Below are positions 1-5,652 of a stretch of DNA of 7,812 nt, one piece after another. Both the position numbers and the translations under genes were made by a program. Source of the DNA: Comamonadaceae bacterium (GTDB lineage: Bacteria > Pseudomonadota > Gammaproteobacteria > Burkholderiales > Burkholderiaceae_C); NCBI GenBank assembly GCA_947483455.1, contig CANKNK010000071.1, forward strand, positions 1-7,812, in the 5' to 3' direction. The notes beneath the pieces were generated by a model, which made no database searches, was not told the origin of the DNA, and saw only the letters and a list, made by a program, of their open reading frames with translations. How positions within the stretch are numbered: the first letter of the stretch is position 1; each line of letters starts with the position of its first letter.

Positions 1-11
1 CGCAGAGCGCC

Positions 12-1325
12 TTACAGAGGCAGCCGCAAACTAAAGCAGGCCCCGCCTTCAGGGCGGTTGCTGCATTGCACTGAACCACCATGGCGTTGGGCGATGGACT
101 TGACCAAGGCCAGACCCAGCCCCACGCCGCCATCTTTCTCCGATGCGCCGGGCAGTCGGTAAAAGGGCTCGAATATGCGCTCGCGCAAAGCCAGAGGTAC
201 ACCGGGGCCCTTGTCCAGCACATCGACCACCGCAAAGCCCGCTTCCAGACACAAATGCAACTGCACCTCTCCGCCACCATGGCGCTTGGCATTTTCCAGC
301 AAGTTGCGCAGCGCACGGCGCAATAGCTTGCTCACACCGGGCACAGACAGCTGGGCAGGGGGATCTGGCAACAGCGCTTGCACCCGCGCGCACTCTTCGG
401 CTGCCAGGCCCACCAGGTCCACCGGCTCGATGTTGCCTACGTCGGCCTCTTTAGAGTCCAGCCGGCTGGCGAGCAAGATTTCGTCGATCAACATATCGAG
501 CTCTTGCAAATTGCGCTCAATGGCCGGCCTGCGCTGCGCTACCGCATCGCCCGAACCATCGCCCATCAGCTCCAGGCCCATACGGATGCGCGCCAGAGGC
601 GAGCGCAATTCGTGCGAGGCATTGGCCAGCAAAGATTTTTGCGAGGCCAGCAGCGCATCGCGCGACTGCACCAAGGCCTCGATCTGCGCTGCCGCATGGT
701 TAAAACGCTGCGCCAAAAAGCCCACTTCATCCTCGCCTTGGGCTGCTACGCGCACGCCCAGCTCACCCTGGCCCCAACGCTCTACGCCTGCTTGCAAGTC
801 TTCCAAGCGCCGAGTCAGCCGCCGCACGATCGGGTAGGTAGCCAAAGCCACGGCCAAAGCGACCAGCGCCAGGGTGCCGAAAAAACCCAAGGGTGCAAAC
901 CAGCTGTTGCGCGGAGGACGCGGCATATGCAAGTGCACGGTTTGGCCATCTTGCAATTGCACGATAAATTCGGGCCCACGGCCAAAGCGGCCACGCGCCT
1001 CGTCGTCCTGGTCGTCGTGCATACGTCCCAATGGCCCAGGCGGCGGGTGGCCGGACTGTTCAAGGCCTTCGTCGGCATCATCCGCATTACGCTCCTGAGC
1101 GCCTGTTGGCGGACGGTTGGGGTTTTGTCCCGGCACAAATGGCGGCGGATGCATGCGCCGTGCACGGCCATGGCCGATCACATCACCCTGCGGGTTGCGC
1201 ACCACCACCTCGCGCAAAGGCGGCTCCACGTTCATGCGCCAGGCCAGGCCCACCAAAAAGGCCAATACAGCCACTGCCAGGACTACCGCGGCCCAGATGC
1301 GGACGTAGAGTTTCTGAAAAAACAT
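12..1325 (-). CDS. CpxA/RstB-like sensor histidine kinase
   Basis: Inner-membrane sensor kinase, 437 aa, which should autophosphorylate on His and pass the phosphate to the response regulator encoded just upstream. Seen: TM1 at about residues 9-29, a periplasmic region about 30-142, TM2 about 143-166, and a HAMP-like linker to about 220. The H-box ASHELRSPLAR carries the phospho-acceptor His238. The ATPase domain has an N-box (NLLENAKRHG, 341-350), a G1 box (DKGPGV, from 371) and a glycine-rich G2 box (GVGLGLALVKS, from 400). The frame stays open to a start at 1373, but that would overlap the regulator gene. The ATG at 1325 has an AAAGG Shine-Dalgarno 5 nt upstream and is directly followed by a typical membrane-anchor sequence, so it is preferred. 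The periplasmic part is low-complexity, rich in Pro, His, Asp and Arg (for example RRMHPPPF, GHPPPGPLGRMHDD and VHLHMPRPP), and I recognise no sensor fold in it. The kinase class is certain; the stimulus is unknown. Confidence 0.95.
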   Translation of the reverse strand: MFFQKLYVRIWAAVVLAVAVLAFLVGLAWRMNVEPPLREVVVRNPQGDVIGHGRARRMHPPPFVPGQNPNRPPTGAQERNADDADEGLEQSGHPPPGPLGRMHDDQDDEARGRFGRGPEFIVQLQDGQTVHLHMPRPPRNSWFAPLGFFGTLALVALAVALATYPIVRRLTRRLEDLQAGVERWGQGELGVRVAAQGEDEVGFLAQRFNHAAAQIEALVQSRDALLASQKSLLANASHELRSPLARIRMGLELMGDGSGDAVAQRRPAIERNLQELDMLIDEILLASRLDSKEADVGNIEPVDLVGLAAEECARVQALLPDPPAQLSVPGVSKLLRRALRNLLENAKRHGGGEVQLHLCLEAGFAVVDVLDKGPGVPLALRERIFEPFYRLPGASEKDGGVGLGLALVKSIAQRHGGSVQCSNRPEGGACFSLRLPL

Positions 1326-1330
1326 CGCGG

Positions 1331-1335
1331 CCTTT
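1331..1335 (-). promoter_or_regulatory. Ribosome binding site deciding the kinase start
   Basis: AAAGG on the minus strand, 5 nt before the ATG at 1325. It lies in the 16-bp gap after the regulator stop codon and supports the shorter kinase reading over the in-frame start at 1373. Confidence 0.6.
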
Positions 1336-1341
1336 ATACGC

Positions 1342-2067
1342 TCAGTCCTGCTGGCGGGCAAAGACATAGCCAACGCCGCGCACGGTCAAGATGCGCCGGG
1401 GGGTTTTGACATCCACCTCAATCGCGGCACGGATGCGTCCCATGTGTACATCGATGGAACGGTCAAAGGCCTCTAGCTCGCGCCCGCGCACCGCCTCCAT
1501 GATTTGGTCGCGCGTCAGCACCCGCCCGGCGCGCTCGGCCATAGCCACCAGCAAATCAAATTGGTAGGAGGTCAGCTCACACAAGCGACCAGATACCGAC
1601 ACGGTGCGTGCATTGCGGTCGATTTCCAAGGAGCCAAAATTCAGATTTTTCTGAGCCCCCGGCTTGGCCGGGTCTGCGCTGCCTCTGCGCAAGATGGCGC
1701 GAATGCGCGCGAGCAACTCACGCGGTTCAAAAGGCTTAGGCAAGTAGTCGTCTGCGCCGATTTCTAAGCCGATTACGCGGTCCATGGGGTCGCCCTTGGC
1801 AGTGAGCATCAGCACCGGTGTGCCAGCCTGGGGGCCACCTAGCGCACGGATGCGCCTGCATACCTCCAAGCCATCGATGTCGGGCAACATCAGGTCCAAA
1901 ATGACGAGGTCATAGGCCGGGTTGGTAGATGGCGGCTTGCTCAACATGTCCAGACCGATCTGCCCGGTAGGCGCATGCCCCACTTTGAATTCGTTTTGCT
2001 CCAGGTATTCAGCCACCATACCGGCCAGGCGGGTATCGTCTTCAATGATTAAAAGGTGTTGGGTCAT
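1342..2067 (-). CDS. OmpR-family response regulator, CpxR-like
   Basis: DNA-binding response regulator, 241 aa, partner of the kinase that follows it in the same operon. The receiver domain (about 1-125) has the acidic pocket Glu9-Asp10-Asp11, phospho-acceptor Asp58 (in VILDLMLPDIDG), the switch residue Thr89 and Lys111 in the DYLPKPF motif. A short linker (about 125-143) leads to a winged-helix OmpR_C domain. Its recognition region, AFDRSIDVHMGRIR, is close to that of E. coli CpxR and RstA, and the receiver stretch DRVIGLEIGADDYLPKPF with RELLARIRAILRR is almost the CpxR sequence as I remember it. Upstream lies an exact CpxR-type box at 2123-2137, which suggests autoregulation. No strong Shine-Dalgarno is visible before the ATG. 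The family call is very secure. CpxR rather than RstA is likely, but orthology is unproven, so no gene symbol is given. Confidence 0.96.
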   Translation of the reverse strand: MTQHLLIIEDDTRLAGMVAEYLEQNEFKVGHAPTGQIGLDMLSKPPSTNPAYDLVILDLMLPDIDGLEVCRRIRALGGPQAGTPVLMLTAKGDPMDRVIGLEIGADDYLPKPFEPRELLARIRAILRRGSADPAKPGAQKNLNFGSLEIDRNARTVSVSGRLCELTSYQFDLLVAMAERAGRVLTRDQIMEAVRGRELEAFDRSIDVHMGRIRAAIEVDVKTPRRILTVRGVGYVFARQQD

Positions 2068-2122
2068 CCGGGCAGTCTAGTCCTGTGCCACGGGCAGCCG
2101 GTGCCTGGGCCTTGTAGGCATC

Positions 2123-2137
2123 GTAAAGTTGGGTAAA
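2123..2137 (-). promoter_or_regulatory. CpxR-type operator upstream of the regulator gene
   Basis: On the plus strand this reads GTAAA-GTTGG-GTAAA, two identical half-sites with 10-bp periodicity. It matches the published CpxR consensus GTAAA-N5-GTAAA exactly. It lies 55 bp upstream of the regulator ATG and 34 bp past the ampG stop, in the only sizeable gap before the two-component operon. OmpR-family proteins bind such head-to-tail repeats as dimers. Whether this regulator binds here is inference. Confidence 0.55.
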
Positions 2138-2144
2138 CCTGCCG

Positions 2145-2160
2145 CGCCCAGAGCAGGGCG
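2145..2160 (-). terminator. Weak hairpin after ampG
   Basis: On the minus strand CGCCC and GGGCG pair around a 6-nt loop, 11 bp after the ampG stop. An overlapping alternative stem (CCTGC with GCAGG, 2138-2157) is followed directly by TTTACC. There is no true U-tract, so termination would be weak or Rho-dependent, and some read-through from ampG into the two-component operon is possible. Confidence 0.25.
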
Positions 2161-2171
2161 AGCTGCCACCC

Positions 2172-3542
2172 TTAATCAGCGCCAGGCGGGGGCTTGTGCG
2201 GGGCCTGAAGCCGCGAGGCCAACCACACCAGCAGCAGCACCGGAATGCCTAATAAGGCGGTGGAATTAAAAAAATCAGCGTAGCCAAACGCGTCCACATA
2301 CTTACCGGAAAAACCTGCTACAAACTTGGGCAGCAAAAGCATCATGGAACTGAACAAGGCGTATTGGGTGGCCGAATACTGCACATTGGTCAAAGACGAT
2401 AAATAGGCGATAAACGCGGACGAGGCAATGCCGCTGGCCAGGTTGTCCGCCGATACCACCCAGATCAGCGCAGTCACATCATGGCCCCGCGTGCTGAGCC
2501 AGGCAAATAACAAATTGGTCGCGGCACTGAGCACTGCGCCTAGCATCAGTACTGGCATTACGCCGATGCGCAAGGCCAGTGCACCGCCGACAAAAGCGCC
2601 GACCAGGGTCATGATGACGCCATAGACTTTGGTCACTGCAGCGACCTCATCTTTGCTAAAACCCATGTCGACATAAAACGGATTGGCCATGATGCCCATC
2701 ACCACGTCGCTGATGCGGTAGCTGGCAATCAAGGCCAGTATCAGCGCCGCCTGCCAACCGTAGCGCTTCAAAAAATCCGCAAAGGGGGCTACCAGCGCAC
2801 CTTGCAGCCATTGGCGCAGGCCTTTACTCGGAGCTATGGGCGCCGCCAAAGGCTCGCGCGACAGCAGCACGGTGAGCACACCGGGCAACATACTGAGTGC
2901 CATCACCAGATAGGCCAATTGCCAGGGCCCATGCTGGTAAGCAGGCGCTGCACCCGCTACCGCAGCAGGCACTTCGGCCCGCGCCGCAATCCACAAGGCG
3001 CCCGCACCAGACCAGATCATGGCCAAGCGGTAGCCGGTTTGGTAGGTGGCCGCCAATGCCGCCTGGTGCTGCACATCGGCCGATTCGATACGAAAAGCGT
3101 CCAGTGCAATATCTTGCGTCGCGGAGGCAAACGCCACTGCCACTGCGCACCACACCACCGGGGCCAAGGCGGCCTGCGGATCGGTCATCGCCATGCACAC
3201 CAGCGCCACCATGATGACGGTTTGCGATAGCAGGAGCCAGCTGCGCCTACGCCCCAGGGCGGCTGTTAGGAAAGGAATCGGCATGCGATCGACCAAGGGC
3301 GACCAGACCCACTTGAAACCGTAGGCAAGGCCTACCCAGCTCAGGAAGCCAATAGTGGTGCGGTCGATACCGGCTTCGCGCAGCCAAAAACTCAAGGTGC
3401 CAAATACCAGCAGCAAGGGCAAGCCCGCCGAAAAGCCCAAGGACAGCATGCGCAAAGACGCCGGTTCCGCATAAATTTTGAGGGTCTGCAGCCAGGAGAT
3501 TTGAGGCGCATGTGCGGCGGACGCTGTAGTGGTTTCAGACAT
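2172..3542 (-). CDS. ampG: AmpG-family muropeptide MFS permease
   Basis: Inner-membrane major facilitator transporter, 456 aa. AmpG proteins import GlcNAc-anhydroMurNAc-peptides released by peptidoglycan turnover, feeding cell-wall recycling and, in species that have AmpR/AmpC, beta-lactamase induction. Seen: about 12 hydrophobic segments and motifs lining up with E. coli AmpG from memory. These are LGFSAGLPLLLVFGTLSFWL (35-54), FKWVWSPLVDR (76-86) with GRRRSWLLLSQ (97-107), SATQDIALDAFR (140-151) and QYSATQYALFSS (388-399). A central polar loop lies at about 228-262. E. coli AmpG is 491 aa, so this one is slightly shorter. The frame continues to a TTG at 3587, but the ATG at 3542 gives a normal short cytoplasmic N-terminus. 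No Shine-Dalgarno precedes that ATG. A TATTAT element sits only 6 nt before it, implying a leaderless transcript. The gene is divergent from the M48 protease across 39 bp. Confidence 0.9.
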   Translation of the reverse strand: MSETTTASAAHAPQISWLQTLKIYAEPASLRMLSLGFSAGLPLLLVFGTLSFWLREAGIDRTTIGFLSWVGLAYGFKWVWSPLVDRMPIPFLTAALGRRRSWLLLSQTVIMVALVCMAMTDPQAALAPVVWCAVAVAFASATQDIALDAFRIESADVQHQAALAATYQTGYRLAMIWSGAGALWIAARAEVPAAVAGAAPAYQHGPWQLAYLVMALSMLPGVLTVLLSREPLAAPIAPSKGLRQWLQGALVAPFADFLKRYGWQAALILALIASYRISDVVMGIMANPFYVDMGFSKDEVAAVTKVYGVIMTLVGAFVGGALALRIGVMPVLMLGAVLSAATNLLFAWLSTRGHDVTALIWVVSADNLASGIASSAFIAYLSSLTNVQYSATQYALFSSMMLLLPKFVAGFSGKYVDAFGYADFFNSTALLGIPVLLLVWLASRLQAPHKPPPGAD

Positions 3543-3547
3543 CGGGG

Positions 3548-3553
3548 AATAAT
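3548..3553 (+). promoter_or_regulatory. Predicted -10 element of the protease gene
   Basis: AATAAT on the plus strand matches TATAAT at 5 of 6 positions. It would place the start of transcription near 3560, giving a leader of about 22 nt that contains the strong AAGGAGG. No good -35 is visible at 16-18 bp upstream, so this is weaker than the ampG side. The same bases form most of the minus-strand -10. Confidence 0.3.
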
Positions 3554-3577
3554 ACCCACTGCAAGCAAGGAGGATAA
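3549..3577 (-). promoter_or_regulatory. Predicted ampG promoter, probably leaderless
   Basis: On the minus strand, TTATCC (3577-3572) and TATTAT (3554-3549) are separated by 17 bp. The -10 matches the sigma-70 consensus at 5 of 6 positions, the -35 at 3 of 6. Transcription would begin at about 3542-3543, that is at the ampG ATG. The -35 overlaps the Shine-Dalgarno of the divergent protease gene. Confidence 0.4.
3567..3573 (+). promoter_or_regulatory. Strong Shine-Dalgarno of the M48 protease gene
   Basis: AAGGAGG, complementary to the 3' end of 16S rRNA, lies 8 nt before the ATG at 3582. It fixes that start over the in-frame upstream TTG at 3501, which would overlap ampG and add about 27 residues unlike a signal peptide. 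Confidence 0.85.
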
Positions 3578-3581
3578 GGAC

Positions 3582-4469
3582 ATGCAAGCGGGGTTATTCA
3601 AAACAATAGGGCTGCGCGCCATCATGGTGCGCATAGGTCTGAGCCTACTGGCCGCGCTGCCGGTAGCGCAGTCGCTGCAAGCGCAAACGCGCGAGGGCGT
3701 GCAGGTGGGCGAGACCTCGGTGTTTACCAAGATAGTCCCTGCTGACCAGGTGGAGCGCAGCGCAGCCTTGCAATACCAGCAAACCTTGGCGCAAGCGTCT
3801 AAACAGCACGCCTTAGGCCCGACCGACCACCCGCAGGTGCAGCGCTTGCGCAGCATCATGGACAAAATCATTCCCTTCACGAGCGCTTGGAACCCGCGCG
3901 CGCAGCAATGGAAATGGGAGGTCAACCTGATCGGCTCCAACCAAATCAATGCCTATTGCATGCCGGGGGGCAAGATCGCTTTCTACACCGGCATCCTCAA
4001 TAAGCTGCAACTTAGCGATGACGAAGTGGCCATGGTCATGGGCCACGAAATCGCCCATGCTTTGCGCGAGCATGCGCGCGAGCGCAAGGGCAAGGGAACG
4101 GCTACCGAATTGGGCTTCCGTGTGGGCGGTTCTTTGCTATCGGGCCTCTTGGGCATTGACCCGCGTATTGGGGACGCCGTAGCCCAAACCGGCGCCAATT
4201 TGGTGTCACTCAAGTTCGGCCGCGAAGACGAGTCCGAAGCCGATCTGGTAGGCATGGAGTTGGCCGCGCGCGCCGGTTACGACCCGCGCGCAGGCGTGAG
4301 TTTGTGGCAAAAAATGGCGGCCAACAACAAAGGCGCCCCGCCCGAATGGCTGTCCACCCACCCCTCGGGCAATACGCGCATCGCAGAAATTGAGGCCAAC
4401 CTGGCCAAGGTCATGCCCTTGTACGAACGGGCTAAAAAACCCGCCAGCAGCGACGCCAGCACCCCATAG
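3582..4469 (+). CDS. Secreted M48 zinc metalloprotease, LoiP/BepA-like
   Basis: Periplasmic or outer-membrane-associated zinc protease, 295 aa. Related E. coli enzymes (LoiP, YcaL, BepA) degrade misfolded outer-membrane or envelope proteins. Seen: an N-terminal signal peptide (basic start, hydrophobic core about 14-28, probable cleavage after SLQA near 34), then the M48 domain. The HEIAH motif gives zinc ligands His155 and His159 and catalytic Glu156. ESEAD (217-221) supplies the third ligand, Glu217 by analogy with EFQAD in Ste24. The C-terminal STHP signature (258-261) is followed by NTRIAEIE, as in LoiP and BepA. There is no lipobox cysteine, whereas LoiP is a lipoprotein, so this one may be soluble. 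There are no TPR repeats as in BepA. The ATG has an excellent AAGGAGG upstream. It is divergent from ampG, and a CpxR-like system lies nearby. The substrate is unknown. Confidence 0.93.
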   Translation: MQAGLFKTIGLRAIMVRIGLSLLAALPVAQSLQAQTREGVQVGETSVFTKIVPADQVERSAALQYQQTLAQASKQHALGPTDHPQVQRLRSIMDKIIPFTSAWNPRAQQWKWEVNLIGSNQINAYCMPGGKIAFYTGILNKLQLSDDEVAMVMGHEIAHALREHARERKGKGTATELGFRVGGSLLSGLLGIDPRIGDAVAQTGANLVSLKFGREDESEADLVGMELAARAGYDPRAGVSLWQKMAANNKGAPPEWLSTHPSGNTRIAEIEANLAKVMPLYERAKKPASSDASTP

Positions 4470-4475
4470 GCTTGG

Positions 4476-4493
4476 CCTGGCACAAGGGCCAGG
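4476..4493 (+). terminator. Weak hairpin after the protease gene
   Basis: CCTGGC and GCCAGG pair perfectly around the 6-nt loop ACAAGG, starting 6 nt after the stop codon. No T-run follows, so it is at best a weak terminator or an RNA-end stabiliser. Confidence 0.25.
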
Positions 4494-4524
4494 TACAGCG
4501 CGCATCACACCTGTCCCGTGGGCG

Positions 4525-4543
4525 GCTTGGGCAGGCACCAAGC
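4525..4543. repeat. Inverted repeat upstream of the dehalogenase gene
   Basis: GCTTGG and CCAAGC form a perfect 6-bp inverted repeat around GCAGGCA, centred about 66 bp before the dehalogenase ATG. It overlaps the best -35 candidate for that gene, a position suited to an operator. A hairpin or chance is also possible, since a 6-bp repeat is common in GC-rich DNA. Confidence 0.3.
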
Positions 4544-4556
4544 ACCTATGTATGGT
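4527..4556 (+). promoter_or_regulatory. Possible promoter of the dehalogenase gene
   Basis: TTGGGC (4527-4532) and TATGGT (4551-4556) lie 18 bp apart and would start transcription near 4563, about 37 nt before the ATG. The matches are partial (3 of 6 and 4 of 6), so this is only the best candidate in the 130-bp gap. Confidence 0.22.
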
Positions 4557-4599
4557 GTAAAGTCGCGCCCTCACACTGCGGGGCCTGCGCCCAATCACT

Positions 4600-5544
4600 A
4601 TGGAACCCGTCATCTCTCTGCCCATCCACGGCGACGTGCTGCGTACGCCCGAAGCCCGGTTTGCCAACTTGCCGGACTTCCCTTACCAGCCTCACTACAC
4701 CGAGGTCGGCATTTTGCGCATTGCGCATATCGACGAGGGCCCACGCGATGGCCCGCTGGTACTGCTGATGCACGGCGAACCAGCCTGGTCTTTTTTGTAC
4801 CGCAAGATGATTCCTGTTTTTGTCGCGGCAGGCATGCGGGTGGTCGCGCCCGATCTGGTGGGTTTTGGCCGGTCCGACAAACTGGAAGAAGCAGCGGATT
4901 ATTCTTACTTCAACCATGTGCAATGGATGAAGGCTTGGGTGCAAGCCAATGATTTTCAGCACATGACTTTTTTCGGACAGGACTGGGGCTCTTTGGTAGG
5001 CCTGCGTGTCGTGGCAGAAATGCCGGACCGCTTTGACCGCGTAGTCCTGGCTAACGGCGCACTACCCACCGGTATGGATGCGCTACCCACCGCCTTCAAA
5101 ATTTGGCGTGCATTCGCACGCTACAGCCCCTGGTTTCCGATTGGCCGCATTGTGAAAACCGGTTGCCATAAGGGCCTTACATTGGCAGAGGAAGCAGCCT
5201 ACGACGCGCCCTTTCCAAGCCGCAAATACAAAGTGGGCCCTCGCGTGTTCCCTGGCTTTGTGCCCTCCACGCCGGACGACCCCGAACGCGAGCGCAATAT
5301 GGCCGCATGGGAAGTTTTTAAGCGGTGGGAAAAACCTTTTCTCACACTCTTTAGCACCCGCGATCCCATCACTAAACACGGCGAGTTCGTGTGGCAAAAA
5401 AACGTGCCTGGCGCGCAAGGCCAGGACCACTTCAAAATTCGTGGCGCCGGACACTTTTTGCAGGAAGACAAAGGCGAAGAGGTAGCGCAACACATCGTCC
5501 GCTTTATGCGCGCTACAGAACCCACCACGGCGCAAGTGGTGTAA
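4600..5544 (+). CDS. Haloalkane dehalogenase, probable HLD-I subfamily
   Basis: Alpha/beta-hydrolase, 314 aa, predicted to hydrolyse carbon-halogen bonds to alcohol and halide in the cytoplasm. Seen: HGEP places Glu60 in the oxyanion-hole region. GQDWGS places nucleophile Asp128 with halide-binding Trp129 next to it. FSTRDPIT carries the probable acid Asp255 in the position used by DhlA/DhmA-type enzymes, and GAGHFLQED carries the base His285. The helical cap (about 155-225) contains Trp169, a candidate second halide ligand. Length equals that of DhlA (310 aa). The QDWG nucleophile elbow with HGEP separates it from epoxide hydrolases, which lack the Glu and the halide-binding Trp arrangement. 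A short in-frame repeat (ALPT twice, 154-164) opens the cap. No Shine-Dalgarno is evident before the ATG. The gene stands between an M48 protease and a methyltransferase with no obvious halo-organic pathway partner (no haloacid dehalogenase or alcohol dehydrogenase), so the substrate and real role are open. Confidence 0.88.
   Translation: MEPVISLPIHGDVLRTPEARFANLPDFPYQPHYTEVGILRIAHIDEGPRDGPLVLLMHGEPAWSFLYRKMIPVFVAAGMRVVAPDLVGFGRSDKLEEAADYSYFNHVQWMKAWVQANDFQHMTFFGQDWGSLVGLRVVAEMPDRFDRVVLANGALPTGMDALPTAFKIWRAFARYSPWFPIGRIVKTGCHKGLTLAEEAAYDAPFPSRKYKVGPRVFPGFVPSTPDDPERERNMAAWEVFKRWEKPFLTLFSTRDPITKHGEFVWQKNVPGAQGQDHFKIRGAGHFLQEDKGEEVAQHIVRFMRATEPTTAQVV
5523..5541 (+). other. Hairpin running into the dehalogenase stop codon
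   Basis: CACCAC and GTGGTG pair around GGCGCAA, with the stem ending at the base before the TAA. A short GCCC/GGGC stem follows at 5552-5565. Neither has a T-run. They could mark the mRNA 3' end or be incidental. Confidence 0.2.
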
Positions 5545-5652
5545 ACACCCAGCCCTTGAGTGGGCCACTGACAAATGCCATCGCAAGATGCGCTGCACCA
5601 CGCGCACTCGCAGCCACAAGCGCCCTGTCAGTTTGGAAGCGCTTAATAGGAC

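Noticed and set aside
1326..1373. Longer kinase start adding 16 residues
   Set aside because: It would overlap the regulator gene, has no clear ribosome site, and puts non-conserved residues before the membrane anchor.
378..1409. A 343-codon open frame on the plus strand opposite the kinase gene
   Set aside because: It is antisense to clear kinase motifs, its translation has no recognisable domain, and long antisense frames are expected in GC-rich coding DNA.
3501..3581. Longer protease frame from 3501
   Set aside because: The ATG at 3582 has an AAGGAGG at ideal distance and begins a good signal peptide; the extension overlaps ampG.
3543..3587. Longer ampG start at a TTG
   Set aside because: It would remove the gap with the divergent gene and overlap that gene's start codon; the ATG at 3542 begins a typical short AmpG N-terminus.
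4557..4561. Single GTAAA before the dehalogenase gene as a second CpxR site
   Set aside because: No partner half-site at 4-8 bp on either side; a lone 5-mer is not evidence.
5568..5631. CTGACA and TGTCAG inverted repeat flanking the gap before the methyltransferase
   Set aside because: Only 6 bp with over 50 nt between arms; no transposase, duplication or promoter spacing supports it.
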